DNA from: an uncultured Alphaproteobacteria bacterium
GTDB taxonomy: Bacteria > Pseudomonadota > Alphaproteobacteria > Rhizobiales > Aestuariivirgaceae
DNA length: 64,000 nt
Assembly (NCBI GenBank): GCA_945957365.1
Contig: CAMFKI010000003.1
Coordinates: 1 to 64,000 of the forward strand
Direction of reading: 5' to 3'
Within the stretch, counting starts at the first letter, position 1. Every line of letters starts with the position of its first letter. Made by a program: the position numbers and the translations under genes. Below the pieces are notes generated by a model. It was not told where the DNA came from, did no database searches, and saw only the letters and a list, made by a program, of their open reading frames with translations. Below are positions 25,064-33,117 of the stretch, piece by piece.

Positions 25064-25837
25064 TCAGTCCTCGGTGAGGGCGATGGCCGAGAGCAGGCGG
25101 CCATAGTCCTTCTCGTTGCGGTGCGTGGCGCGGCGGTAGCTGAAGAAGCGCTGCTCGTCACTGAAGGTGCAGAGCGACAGATTGACGACGGTGCCCACGC
25201 CCTCGGCGCGCAGCCGATCGGCGAGGTAGCCGGGAAGATCGAACATGAAGTGCCCGGCACGCGATGACGGCGTGAAGTAGCGCGCAGTGGCGGCATCGGC
25301 CTCGAGGAAGCGGGCGGGAAACTCCGGCCCCACTTCATAGGCCGCCTTCGAAATCATCGGGCCGATGACGGCGGTGACGTTGGCGCGATGGGCGCCCTGC
25401 TCTTCCATCGTGGCGAGCGTCCTGGCCGTCACCCCGCCGAGCGCACCCTTCCAGCCGGCATGCGCCGCCCCGATCACCTTCGCCTCGGGATCGGCGAAGA
25501 GCACCGGGCCGCAATCGGCGGTGAGCACGCCGAGGCCGACGCCGGGCGTCTTCGTCACCAGCGCGTCGACCCGCGGGCGCTCCTCGCCCTGCCAGGGGCC
25601 GGAGACGACGACGGCATCGGGGCTGTGGACCTGCCAGGCGGACAGCAGGTGGCCGGGCGCGACGCCGAGTTTCTCCGCCACGGTGGCGCGGTTCTTCAGC
25701 ACCGTATGCTTGTCGTCGCCCGAGCCCATGCCGCAGTTCAGCGAGTCGAACAGGCCGGTCGAATGGCCGCCCTGACGGGTGAAGAAACCGTGGCTGATGC
25801 CGCCGAGGGCCAATGCGTCCGATGCGATCATGGTCAT
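25064..25837 (-). CDS. pgeF: Peptidoglycan editing factor PgeF (laccase-domain, YfiH)
   Basis: A 257-residue multicopper-polyphenol-oxidase-fold protein. Members of the PgeF/YfiH family remove wrongly incorporated serine from UDP-MurNAc-peptide precursors in E. coli, and relatives act on purine nucleosides. Family motifs are HGFFTRQGGHSTG, VLTADCGPVLFAD and GAAHAGWKGALGGV, with the Cys/His zinc-site residues. The ATG at 25837 overlaps the stop of the upstream methyltransferase gene by 4 bp; a second ATG lies 6 bp downstream. Confidence 0.9.
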   Translation of the reverse strand: MTMIASDALALGGISHGFFTRQGGHSTGLFDSLNCGMGSGDDKHTVLKNRATVAEKLGVAPGHLLSAWQVHSPDAVVVSGPWQGEERPRVDALVTKTPGVGLGVLTADCGPVLFADPEAKVIGAAHAGWKGALGGVTARTLATMEEQGAHRANVTAVIGPMISKAAYEVGPEFPARFLEADAATARYFTPSSRAGHFMFDLPGYLADRLRAEGVGTVVNLSLCTFSDEQRFFSYRRATHRNEKDYGRLLSAIALTED

Positions 25838-26883
25838 CCGAAGGGATAGGGCGTGGCGATGCCCGGCGACGTCACGCAGAGCACCTTGAACAGGTTACCC
25901 ATTTGCGCCTCGTCCGCAAGCCGCGCCATCTGGCGGGTGAGCGTTGCGCGAGTTGCAGCGTCGGCCTTGCCCTGAAGCTGGGCGATGCGCTGCTCGAGGC
26001 CCATGGCGAGCAGGAACTCGCGCTGGGTCATGCCGGGCGCCACCACTGCGCCCGATTCCCCGAGAGCCTGCGCAAGCTTTTCGAAATCGACGTGCGATGT
26101 GAGGTCGGACTCGCCCGGCGCCTCGGTGACGGGCACGAACCGGTGCGACCGCATCGCCTGCAGCGTGTCTCCGGTTGCAGTGTGGAGATGGCCATAGTCG
26201 ATGATGAGCGCGGCGCCGAAATGCGCAGCGAGGCGGGCAGCGATGTGCCGGGCGATGTCCTCGCGCGCCGGGGCGAATTCGAGGATGTTGCCATCCTTGC
26301 CCATGGTGCCCGGCACGATGCCGCCGACCCCGAGGGACAGCCGGCCGTCGGCGAGGCCCACCACCCGTTCGCGCCACGCGCCGTCACGGCGCTCGAACTG
26401 GCGGATCGGTATGGCATCGAAGAACTCGTTGGCGAGCAGGATCATCGGTCCCTGGGGCACGTCCTCAAGCCGGTCGTGCCAGCTGGCCCCCTCGCCCACC
26501 GCCTCGCGCTGCTTCACGCGCAGCACCGGACTGGTCTCGACCAGATGGAGGCGGGCGGCGGCGGCGAAGGCGGGTGCGGCCTTGTGCACCGTGCGCATTA
26601 CGTCCGCCATCAGCGTGCCGCGGCCGGGGCCCAGTTCGACGAGGGCGAAGGCGTCCGGCTGGCCCATGGCCGTCCAGGCCCCCACCGCCCAGACCCCGAT
26701 CAGTTCGCCGAAGGTCTGGGAGACTTCCGGCGCGGTGATGAAGTCGCCCCTGTCACCCAGCGGGTCGCGGGTGATGTAGTAGCCGTGCCGGGGGTGGCCG
26801 AGGCACAGGCTCATGTAGCGGTCGATCCGCAGCGGGCCCTCGATGGCGATCACGTCGGCGAGGAACTGTTCAAGCGGGTTCAT
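25834..26883 (-). CDS. SAM-dependent methyltransferase, NDUFAF7/MidA family
   Basis: A 349-residue class I methyltransferase of the DUF185 family. It starts with FLADVIAIEGPLRIDRYMSLCLG and has GYYITRDPLGDRGDFITAPEVSQ and a SAM loop VELGPGRGTLMADVMR. The mitochondrial homologue NDUFAF7 methylates an arginine in complex I subunit NDUFS2 during assembly; the bacterial target is unproven. It overlaps lgt by 14 bp and pgeF by 4 bp, giving the operon lgt-MT-pgeF that is common in alphaproteobacteria. Confidence 0.88.
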   Translation of the reverse strand: MNPLEQFLADVIAIEGPLRIDRYMSLCLGHPRHGYYITRDPLGDRGDFITAPEVSQTFGELIGVWAVGAWTAMGQPDAFALVELGPGRGTLMADVMRTVHKAAPAFAAAARLHLVETSPVLRVKQREAVGEGASWHDRLEDVPQGPMILLANEFFDAIPIRQFERRDGAWRERVVGLADGRLSLGVGGIVPGTMGKDGNILEFAPAREDIARHIAARLAAHFGAALIIDYGHLHTATGDTLQAMRSHRFVPVTEAPGESDLTSHVDFEKLAQALGESGAVVAPGMTQREFLLAMGLEQRIAQLQGKADAATRATLTRQMARLADEAQMGNLFKVLCVTSPGIATPYPFG

Positions 26884-27718
26884 GGCGGGATCTCAGGAGC
26901 AGCCAGATGCCGACCGCGCAGAGCGGCAGTGACAGGATCATGCCCATGGTGAGGAAGCCGCCGAAATAGCCCAGGAACGCGTCAGGCTCCCGGAAACATT
27001 CGGCGAAGATCCGCGACAGGCCATAGACCAGCGCGAAGATGCCCGAGGACCGCCCCGGATGCTGCAGCGCGCCGTAGCGGTGGGTACCGATCCTGACGGC
27101 GATAAACAGGACGACGCCCTCCAGCAACGCCTCGTAGAGCTGGCTCGGATGGCGCGGCACCTGAAGCTCGTCATGCGAAAAGACCATGCCCCAGGGTAGA
27201 TCCGTCGGGCGGCCCCACAACTCCCCGTTGATGAAATTTGCAAGCCGGCCGAGGCCGAGGCCCACGGGCACCGAAGCAGCGCCAAGGTCCAGCATGCGGT
27301 CGAGGCTGGTCCCGATCGACCGGCCATAGAGGATGCAGGCCACGACCACGCCGAGGAAGCCGCCGTGGAACGACATTCCGCCGTCCCACATCCTGACGAT
27401 TTCCAGGGGGTGCGTGGCATAGAACAGCGGCTTGTAGAACAGCACGTAGCCGAGCCGTCCCCCCAGCACCACGCCGAGGACCGACCAGACGAAGAAATCA
27501 TCGACCTGCGGCACCGTCATGGACGGCGTCTGGCCGCCCCACAGGCGAGGGGTCGAGACCAGCCGCTTCATGTACCAAGAGGCGAAGATCAGGCCGACGA
27601 TATAGGCCACCGCATACCAGCGCACGGCGAAGGGGCCGAACTGCACGATGACCGGATCGATGGCGGGGTAGGAGATGACGGCGAAAGTGGCGGCCAGGGG
27701 ATTCATGGCGGCGGACAC
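26870..27718 (-). CDS. lgt: Prolipoprotein diacylglyceryl transferase
   Basis: A 282-residue multi-pass inner-membrane enzyme that transfers diacylglycerol from phosphatidylglycerol to the lipobox Cys of prolipoproteins. Conserved motifs include RWYAVAYIVG near the N-terminus, the MSFHGGFLG His-containing motif and the Lgt signature GRLANFINGELWGRPTDLPWG. The lipoproteins encoded at 426, 2400 and 22643 would be substrates. Two ATGs (27718 and 27706) are possible starts. It is the first gene of its operon and divergent from ubiK. Confidence 0.95.
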   Translation of the reverse strand: MSAAMNPLAATFAVISYPAIDPVIVQFGPFAVRWYAVAYIVGLIFASWYMKRLVSTPRLWGGQTPSMTVPQVDDFFVWSVLGVVLGGRLGYVLFYKPLFYATHPLEIVRMWDGGMSFHGGFLGVVVACILYGRSIGTSLDRMLDLGAASVPVGLGLGRLANFINGELWGRPTDLPWGMVFSHDELQVPRHPSQLYEALLEGVVLFIAVRIGTHRYGALQHPGRSSGIFALVYGLSRIFAECFREPDAFLGYFGGFLTMGMILSLPLCAVGIWLLLRSRHEPA

Positions 27719-27826
27719 TGGGCTTTGGTCCCTGCCCCGTCAAGCCAGCCGGGAGCTGCTGCAAGGCGCCATCTTGAAGTCGGTCGCCAAAACCCATAGC
27801 TAGGGTTCGCAAAGAGGAATACCGCC

Positions 27827-28105
27827 ATGACCACGACGCAGACCCGCTTCTTCGACGAACTGGCCAAGCTGATGACCAATGCCGCCGGTGCCGCCCAGGG
27901 CGTGCGCCGCGAGGTGGACACACTCGTCCAGTCGCAGATGGAGCGCGTGCTCAACAACATGGACCTCGTGAAGCGCGACGAATTCGAGGCCGTGAAGGCC
28001 ATGGCGGCCAAGGCGCGCGAGGAAAACGACGCGCTGCTCGCCCGTATCGCCGCGCTCGAAGCGCGGCTCGGCGCCAGCGGGGCCTCCGACTCGCGCGCCG
28101 ACTAA
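27827..28105 (+). CDS. ubiK: Ubiquinone biosynthesis accessory factor UbiK (YqiC/BMFP)
   Basis: A 92-residue protein with an amphipathic N-terminal helix (FFDELAKLMTNAAGAAQGVRREV) and a C-terminal coiled coil (about residues 50-84), the layout of the membrane-fusogenic UbiK family, which assists aerobic ubiquinone synthesis by the Ubi complex. The length is typical. It has its own 108-bp upstream region shared with the divergent lgt gene. Confidence 0.85.
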   Translation: MTTTQTRFFDELAKLMTNAAGAAQGVRREVDTLVQSQMERVLNNMDLVKRDEFEAVKAMAAKAREENDALLARIAALEARLGASGASDSRAD

Positions 28106-28271
28106 GCCTCGGCCTTACTGACTCTAAGTCATCCACAGGCGCGCAATCGTTCTGCAACCGTTGCGGAAAAAAGTCATTCCCCTGTGGAGGAATCACCGAG
28201 ACCCCCGGCCCGACTCTTGATGCGACTCAATGTGTTGGGCAGTTTCCTTGCCGTGGCTCGGCGGATGATTC
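28088..28271. promoter_or_regulatory. Cluster of five GANTC sites with a DnaA-box-like sequence
   Basis: GANTC, the CcrM methylation site, occurs at 28088, 28120, 28212, 28224 and 28267, five times in 184 bp. TCATCCACA at 28129-28137 differs from the DnaA-box consensus TTATCCACA at one position. TCCACAGG (28132-28139) and CCTGTGGA (28181-28188) are inverted 8-mers. The stretch lies between ubiK and the YbjN-domain gene and probably contains the latter's promoter, possibly under cell-cycle control. Confidence 0.45.
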
Positions 28272-28293
28272 GTCAGCCAGCGGAGGAATGACG

Positions 28294-28797
28294 ATGGCCC
28301 TCGAGGCCCTTGAACGCGAAGACGGCCACAGCAACCCGCTCGACCGGGTCGAGCGCATCGCCGAAACTTACGACTGGGCCGTTTCGCGCACCGATGCCCG
28401 CGAAGTTATGATGGAAGTCGCCGGTGGCTGGAGCGACATGACCATCTCGCTCAATTGGCGCGACGAGTTCGAAATCCTGCATGTGGCGGTGAGCCTCGAG
28501 ATGAAGGTGCCGTCCACCCGCCGCGACGAGGTGGCGAAGCTGCTGGCGCGCATCAACGAGCAGCTGCTGGTCGGCCATTTCGACCTCTGGCACTCCGACG
28601 GCAGCCTGGTGTTCCGCAACAGCCTGCTGCTCAGCGGCAATGCCCAGGCCAACGACGCGCAGTGCGAGGCGCTGATCCGCTTTGCAGTCGAGACCTGCGA
28701 GCGCTATTTTCCGGCGGTGCAATTCGTCGTCTGGGCTGGCCAGCCGGCGGACGAGGCGCTGGAGGCCGCGATGATCGATACCTGGGGTGAAGCATGA
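28294..28797 (+). CDS. YbjN-domain protein
   Basis: A 167-residue cytosolic protein of the YbjN/type III secretion chaperone-like fold: alternating helices and strands with ISLNWRDEFEILHVAVSLEMKVP and LLVGHFDLWHSDGSLVFRNSLLL. Function is not established; E. coli YbjN affects motility and stress responses. The ATG at 28294 is best spaced from ggaggaatgacg; one at 28288 is too close. The stop overlaps the proC start by 4 bp, so the pair is coupled. GANTC sites upstream suggest cell-cycle control. Confidence 0.85.
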   Translation: MALEALEREDGHSNPLDRVERIAETYDWAVSRTDAREVMMEVAGGWSDMTISLNWRDEFEILHVAVSLEMKVPSTRRDEVAKLLARINEQLLVGHFDLWHSDGSLVFRNSLLLSGNAQANDAQCEALIRFAVETCERYFPAVQFVVWAGQPADEALEAAMIDTWGEA

Positions 28798-29615
28798 TGG
28801 TGAAGCTCGCCGGAACGCTGGTGCTGGTGGGCGCGGGCAAGATGGGCGGCGCCATGCTGGAAGGCTGGCTCGCCGGCGGGGCCGATCCCTCGCGCATCGT
28901 GGCGCTGGATCCCGCGCCGCCGCCCGAGATCAGGGCGCTGCTGCAGCGCCACGACATCCGCCTCAACCCCGAGGTGGCCAGCATCACGGATGCCGAGGTG
29001 GTGATCGTGGCGGTGAAGCCGCAGCTGATGGAAGAGGTGCTGCCCGGCATCGCTTCGCTGAAAGCCTCGAAGCCGCTGGTGCTCTCGGTGGCGGCAGGCA
29101 AGACCATTGCGAGTTTCGAGCGTCACTTCGGCACCGACGCGCCGGTGATTCGCACGATCCCCAACACGCCGGCCGCGGTGGGGCGCGGCATCACGGCGAT
29201 GGCGTCGAACGCCAATGTCTCGCCCGCCCAGCTCGCACTCGCCCGCACCCTCCTCGAGGCGGTGGGCGAGGTCGTGACGGTCGACAACGAGGCGATGATC
29301 GATGCGGTGACCGCGGTCTCCGGCTCGGGGCCGGCTTACGTGTTCTACCTCACCGAATGCCTCGCGGCGGCGGGCGAGAAGATCGGCTTGCCGAAGGAGC
29401 TCGCCACCCAGCTGGCGCGGGCCACCGTGGCGGGTTCGGGCGAGCTGATGCGGCAGTCCGGCACCGAGGCGAGTGTGCTGCGCCAGAACGTGACCTCGCC
29501 CAAGGGCACGACATACGAAGCGCTGCAGGTGCTGATGGCGGAGGACGGCATGGGCCCGCTGTTCGAGAAGGCGGTGGCCGCAGCGCTGCGCCGCTCGCGC
29601 GAACTGGCCAGCTGA
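28794..29615 (+). CDS. proC: Pyrroline-5-carboxylate reductase
   Basis: A 273-residue ProC that reduces pyrroline-5-carboxylate to proline with NAD(P)H. The Rossmann motif is [14 protein letters not shown] near residue 11, the central block is [18 protein letters not shown], and the C-terminal P5CR signature region is [14 protein letters not shown]...[12 protein letters not shown]. The ATG at 28794 overlaps the upstream YbjN-domain gene (ATGA). csaA follows 7 bp downstream, so the three genes form one operon. Confidence 0.95.
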   Translation: MMVKLAGTLVLVGAGKMGGAMLEGWLAGGADPSRIVALDPAPPPEIRALLQRHDIRLNPEVASITDAEVVIVAVKPQLMEEVLPGIASLKASKPLVLSVAAGKTIASFERHFGTDAPVIRTIPNTPAAVGRGITAMASNANVSPAQLALARTLLEAVGEVVTVDNEAMIDAVTAVSGSGPAYVFYLTECLAAAGEKIGLPKELATQLARATVAGSGELMRQSGTEASVLRQNVTSPKGTTYEALQVLMAEDGMGPLFEKAVAAALRRSRELAS

Positions 29616-29622
29616 GGACCGG

Positions 29623-29958
29623 ATGACCATCACCTTCGACGATTTCCAGAAACTGGACATCCGGGTCGGCACCATCGTGGGCGTCGAGGCCTTTCCCGAG
29701 GCGCGCAAGCCCGCCTTCAAGCTGAAGATCGACTTCGGGCCGGAGATCGGGGTGAAGAAGTCCTCCGCCCAGGTGACGAAGTACTACACGCCCGAAACGC
29801 TGATGGGCCGCCAGGTGGCCGCGGTGGTGAACTTCCCGCCGCGCCAGATCGGCAAGTTCATGTCGGAAGTGCTGACGCTGGGCTTCCCCGACGGCGAAGG
29901 CGACGTGGTGCTGGTGGCGGTGGAACGCCCGGTGCCGAACGGCGGACGGCTGTATTAG
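29623..29958 (+). CDS. csaA: tRNA-binding-domain chaperone CsaA
   Basis: A 111-residue stand-alone tRNA-binding OB-fold (EMAP-like) protein. It starts with [15 protein letters not shown] and ends with [11 protein letters not shown], both typical of CsaA, which forms dimers and has been reported as a secretion-related chaperone in Bacillus. The role in proteobacteria is less clear. It is 7 bp after proC and is the last gene before a 640-bp gene-free strip. Confidence 0.9.
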   Translation: MTITFDDFQKLDIRVGTIVGVEAFPEARKPAFKLKIDFGPEIGVKKSSAQVTKYYTPETLMGRQVAAVVNFPPRQIGKFMSEVLTLGFPDGEGDVVLVAVERPVPNGGRLY

Positions 29959-30064
29959 GGGCCGGAGCACTTGGCTGTGCTTGATGTGCGGCCGGCTGCG
30001 GTGCGGGACAGGCTCATCCGCTGCGGGGATTTCGGCGGTTAGTCCCTTCGCCCGTCGCGAAGCG

Positions 30065-30160
30065 ATGGGAGAAGGTGGCCGAAGGCCGGATGAGGGCTCT
30101 TGCGGCGGCGGGACTCGCGGTGAGAGGCCGTCATCCGGCCTGTCGGGCACCTTCTCCCAT
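30065..30160. repeat. Palindromic interspersed repeat, family B
   Basis: The left arm 30065-30093 (starting atgggagaaggtgg) and right arm 30131-30160 (ending caccttctcccat) are reverse complements with few differences, around a 37-base centre. It is the first of three palindromic elements in the gene-free strip 29959-30602. It resembles intergenic repeats widely seen in Rhizobiales. Confidence 0.75.
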
Positions 30161-30234
30161 TGGCTGGCGCCAACGGGAGAAGGGAATGACCTGACGGATC
30201 GGTCTTGGCTGTTCCTAAAGCCGGAATTTTGTCC

Positions 30235-30263
30235 TTGACAGCGCGCGCTCGATGTGCTAGAAG
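30235..30263 (+). promoter_or_regulatory. Orphan sigma-70-like promoter
   Basis: TTGACA (30235-30240), a 17-base spacer and TAGAAG (30258-30263) form a good housekeeping promoter. No plus-strand gene follows; the predicted transcript would run into repeat C and then antisense to the gene at 30603-31079. It may be a remnant or drive a noncoding RNA. Confidence 0.4.
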
Positions 30264-30292
30264 GGCGCATACTCCAGAAATCCCCTCCTACT

Positions 30293-30376
30293 CGTCATCC
30301 CAGCGAAAGCTGGGACCCAGCTTTGCGTCGGCGGTCGCTGTCCCAAAGCTGGGTCCCAGCTTTCGCTGGGGTGACG
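30293..30376. repeat. Palindromic interspersed repeat, family C
   Basis: Arms 30293-30324 and 30345-30376 are reverse complements at 31 of 32 positions (cgtcatcccagcgaaagctg theme) around a 20-base centre. Transcribed, it would make a very stable hairpin. Its outer sequence resembles that of the element at 30476, so the two may be related. Confidence 0.85.
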
Positions 30377-30475
30377 GCATCAGGGGCGGGAGTGGGTTCG
30401 TGGTTTTGAGGGGGCAGGTATGATGATGGGTTGGTTTTGGAGGCTGTCGGCATTTGCGCTTGGCCTCCTCTTTAC

Positions 30476-30546
30476 CGTCATGCCAGCGAACGCTGGCAAC
30501 CCGCTTGCGGAGGCAAAGCGGGGTTCCGGCTTTCGCCGGAATGACG
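30476..30546. repeat. Palindromic interspersed repeat, related to family C
   Basis: The left arm begins cgtcatgccagcgaacgctg and the right arm ends ggctttcgccggaatgacg (30521-30546). The outer 10-15 bases match family C. It lies 56 bp from the stop of the minus-strand gene at 30603 and may act as an mRNA 3' end structure for that operon. Confidence 0.7.
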
Positions 30547-30602
30547 CCCCTGGCTGGGACGCTCAGAGGAATGACCCCGACGTGGAGAAGGAGCGGTCAG
30601 CC

Positions 30603-31079
30603 TCAGCCCATGCCGAACATCTTCTTCCAGCTGTTCATGGCCTGCATCCACGGGTTCTCGGCGGCGGGGCCCTGCCCCCAGATGTCCATGGGGGGCTTCA
30701 TGCCGAAGATCTTCTCGTAGCTGTCGAGCGTCATTTTCCAGCTGTCGGCCATGCTGGCGAACTGACCCGCACCCGGCGCCTGCGTGGTCGGCCGTTCGGT
30801 GATCATCGAGCCCAGGTTCTCCCAGTAGTTCTGGGCGTTCTGGAGATGCATCATCCAGGCGTCGTTGACGGGGCCCGGCGGGATCACCTGGTGGCCGGCG
30901 CGCATGGCGAGGAACAGGAACTTGCGGTATTCCTCGATGATGCGCTGCGTCATCTCGGCGTTCTGGCCCATCTGCTTCTGCATCATGTCCATGAGCGGCG
31001 CGAAGGCCTGGAGGCCCTCCGCATTCATCAGGTTGAGTTTGAGCCAGAGCGGGTCGAGTCGGTAATCCATCATGCCCAC
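30603..31079 (-). CDS. Hypothetical protein with a GRDP-like helical motif
   Basis: A 158-residue cytosolic protein rich in Met, Trp and Asn, with no signal or membrane segment. The middle block EYRKFLFLAMRAG...PPGPVNDAWMMHLQNAQNYW resembles the conserved core of glycine-rich-domain (GRDP/DUF1399) proteins, EYxxFLxLA...P...VDxxWHxHLxxTxxYW, but the WHxH is WMMH here, so any metal or catalytic role of the first His is lost. This relation is my own reading and weak. It lies 3 bp downstream of the histidine kinase gene and probably belongs to that operon. Confidence 0.6.
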   Translation of the reverse strand: MGMMDYRLDPLWLKLNLMNAEGLQAFAPLMDMMQKQMGQNAEMTQRIIEEYRKFLFLAMRAGHQVIPPGPVNDAWMMHLQNAQNYWENLGSMITERPTTQAPGAGQFASMADSWKMTLDSYEKIFGMKPPMDIWGQGPAAENPWMQAMNSWKKMFGMG

Positions 31080-31081
31080 AC

Positions 31082-32422
31082 CTATACAGGAATAGTGACG
31101 AGGGCGCGAAGCCCGCCTTTCGGACTATCTTCCAGGCGCAGGTCGCCGCCATGGGCGCGTGCGATGTCGAGCGCGATGGCGAGGCCCAGCCCGGTTCCGG
31201 TTTCATCGAGGTTGCGGGCATTGTCGAGCCGGACGAAGGGGCGAAAGGCCTCGGCGCGCTTTTCCCGAGGGATGCCGGGCCCGTCGTCATCGACCAGCAG
31301 GGTCAGCATGTGGTCGGCGACGCGGGCGGTGACCTTGACGGTCTTCGCATAGCGCACGGCATTGCCGATGAGATTGGCGAGCAGCCGGCCGAAGGCATTG
31401 GGCTTCACCCGCACCGTCTCGCCCGGCGGCACATCGATCTCGCAGCTGCCGGCGCGGCAGGCACGGGTGGCGTTCTGCACCAGCGCCGCGAGGTCGACCT
31501 CCTGCGGGGTCTCGCCGGCATCGCCCTTGACGAAGGCCATGTAGGCCTCGAGCATGCGCTGCATCTCGTCGACGTCTTCCTTCAGCGGCTGCACCCGGGG
31601 CCCGTCGCCCAGCACGGCGAGCTCGAGCTTGAAGCGGGTGAGAATGGTGCGCAGGTCATGCGACACGCCGGCCAGCATGGCGGTGCGCTGTTCGACCTGC
31701 TTGGCGATACGGTCGCGCATGTCGAGGAAGGCTTCGCCCGCGGCCCGCACCTCGCGCGCGCCGCGCGGCCGGAAGGCGCCGAGGTCGCGCCCGGTGCCGA
31801 AGCTCTGCGCGGCGCGGGCGAGATCGGTGATGGGCCGGATCTGGTTTCTCAGGAACACGATGGCGATGGCGAGCAGCAGCACGGAGGAGAGCAGCATCAG
31901 CGCCAGCAGGAAGCCGGTGGAGGTGGCGAAGGTGCGCTCGCCCTTGGTGCGGAAGTCGAACACGGTGTCGGCGGCAGCCTGCACCTTGACCTCGACGACG
32001 TCGGGCTGCTGGCTGATGTCGAGCCAGAAGGGCCGGTTCATCTGTACCGTGAACTCGCGCGTCAGCCGCGTGTCGGCGCGCGAGAAGAAGGGCTGCGGCA
32101 GCGGCGGCGGCAGCTGGCCGCGCTCGATGGTGAGGCCGAGGCTGAGCGTGTCGTTGGCGAGCTTGGTAATACGGGCTTCGGCGGCCGCGGACTTGTCCGA
32201 ATCCTCGTAGAGCTGCACCAGCATCGACACGTCGCGCGCGTAGGAGCGCGCCAGCAGGCGCGTGACGTTCTCGAAATGGCGCTCCAGGATGAGGCCGGTC
32301 ATGATGGTCTGCAGCAGCACGACGGGCGCCACCAGGATGATGAGGGCGCGCGGGAACAGTCCCTCGGGCATGCGGCGCTCGAGGAAATTGTTGAAGCGGA
32401 TGTAGAACCAGTTCTTGCCCAT
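31082..32422 (-). CDS. EnvZ-like sensor histidine kinase
   Basis: A 446-residue kinase. Two membrane helices (about residues 24-46 and 170-191) flank a 120-residue periplasmic sensor region, then come HAMP, a dimerisation domain with phospho-acceptor His255 in AGVSHDLRT, and a HATPase domain with LLANLIGNAVRYA (N box) and DDGPGIP (G1). The layout is that of EnvZ. It follows the OmpR-like gene by 11 bp and should be its partner. The signal sensed is not visible. Confidence 0.92.
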   Translation of the reverse strand: MGKNWFYIRFNNFLERRMPEGLFPRALIILVAPVVLLQTIMTGLILERHFENVTRLLARSYARDVSMLVQLYEDSDKSAAAEARITKLANDTLSLGLTIERGQLPPPLPQPFFSRADTRLTREFTVQMNRPFWLDISQQPDVVEVKVQAAADTVFDFRTKGERTFATSTGFLLALMLLSSVLLLAIAIVFLRNQIRPITDLARAAQSFGTGRDLGAFRPRGAREVRAAGEAFLDMRDRIAKQVEQRTAMLAGVSHDLRTILTRFKLELAVLGDGPRVQPLKEDVDEMQRMLEAYMAFVKGDAGETPQEVDLAALVQNATRACRAGSCEIDVPPGETVRVKPNAFGRLLANLIGNAVRYAKTVKVTARVADHMLTLLVDDDGPGIPREKRAEAFRPFVRLDNARNLDETGTGLGLAIALDIARAHGGDLRLEDSPKGGLRALVTIPV

Positions 32423-32433
32423 GCGCCCTCCGC

Positions 32434-33117
32434 TCAGTCGGTGTGCAGCACGTAGCCTGCGCCGCGCACCGTCTGGAGATAGACCGGGTTGGAGGGATCG
32501 TCCTCGATCTTCTGGCGCAGCCGGTTGATCTGGACGTCGACGCTGCGTGCGCCCTCCTCCGAGCCCTCGGGCGCGAGTTCGCCGCGCGCCACGGTGTTGC
32601 CCGCATTGGCGGCAAGCAGCTTGAGGAATTCGCGCTCGCGGGTGGTCAGGCGGATGAGCTCCGCACCCCGGCGCAGCTCGCCGCGCTGCAGGTTGAAGGT
32701 GAAGGGGCCGAAAGCGATGTCCGGCTGGGCGCGCGCCGGCTGTTCCTGGCGGCGCAGCAGGCCACGGATGCGCAGCAGTAGCTCACGCGGTTCGAAGGGC
32801 TTGGCGAGGTAGTCGTCGCTGCCGGTCTCGAGCCCGGCGATGCGGTCCGAGGTCTCGGCCAAAGCCGAGAGCATGAGGACGGGGACCGGGTTGGCCTCGG
32901 CCCGCAGCCACTGGGTGAAGGAGAGGCCGGTCTCGCCCGGCATCATGATGTCGAGCACCACGAGATCGAAGGCGACGATGCGCATGCGCTCACGCGCCTC
33001 CGCGGCACTTGCCGCAACCGAGATGCGGAAGCCGTTCTCCATGAGGAAGGTCTGCAGCAGGCTGCGGATGCGGCGGTCGTCGTCGACCACCAGGATGTGG
33101 GGCTGGTCATCCACCAT
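32434..33117 (-). CDS. OmpR-family response regulator
   Basis: A 227-residue regulator with a receiver domain (acidic pocket at Asp12-14, phospho-acceptor Asp56 in LVVLDIMMPGE) and a C-terminal winged-helix DNA-binding domain ending VQTVRGAGYVLHTD-like (LQTVRGAGYVL). The ATG at 33117 lies 11 bases inside the end of the marR-like gene, so translation is coupled. Together with the EnvZ-like kinase it forms a two-component system that in Rhizobiales is usually annotated OmpR/EnvZ; targets are unknown. Confidence 0.93.
   Translation of the reverse strand: MVDDQPHILVVDDDRRIRSLLQTFLMENGFRISVAASAAEARERMRIVAFDLVVLDIMMPGETGLSFTQWLRAEANPVPVLMLSALAETSDRIAGLETGSDDYLAKPFEPRELLLRIRGLLRRQEQPARAQPDIAFGPFTFNLQRGELRRGAELIRLTTREREFLKLLAANAGNTVARGELAPEGSEEGARSVDVQINRLRQKIEDDPSNPVYLQTVRGAGYVLHTD

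Noticed and set aside
28088..28271. Replication origin
   Set aside because: There is only one near-consensus DnaA box, no dnaA, hemE, parA/parB or rep gene nearby, and no AT-rich unwinding stretch. Kept only as a regulatory candidate.
30420..31352. Plus-strand frame starting with a signal-peptide-like MGWFWRLSAFALGLLF
   Set aside because: After the hydrophobic start the frame runs through a palindromic repeat and then antisense to a real gene; the apparent signal is partly repeat sequence.
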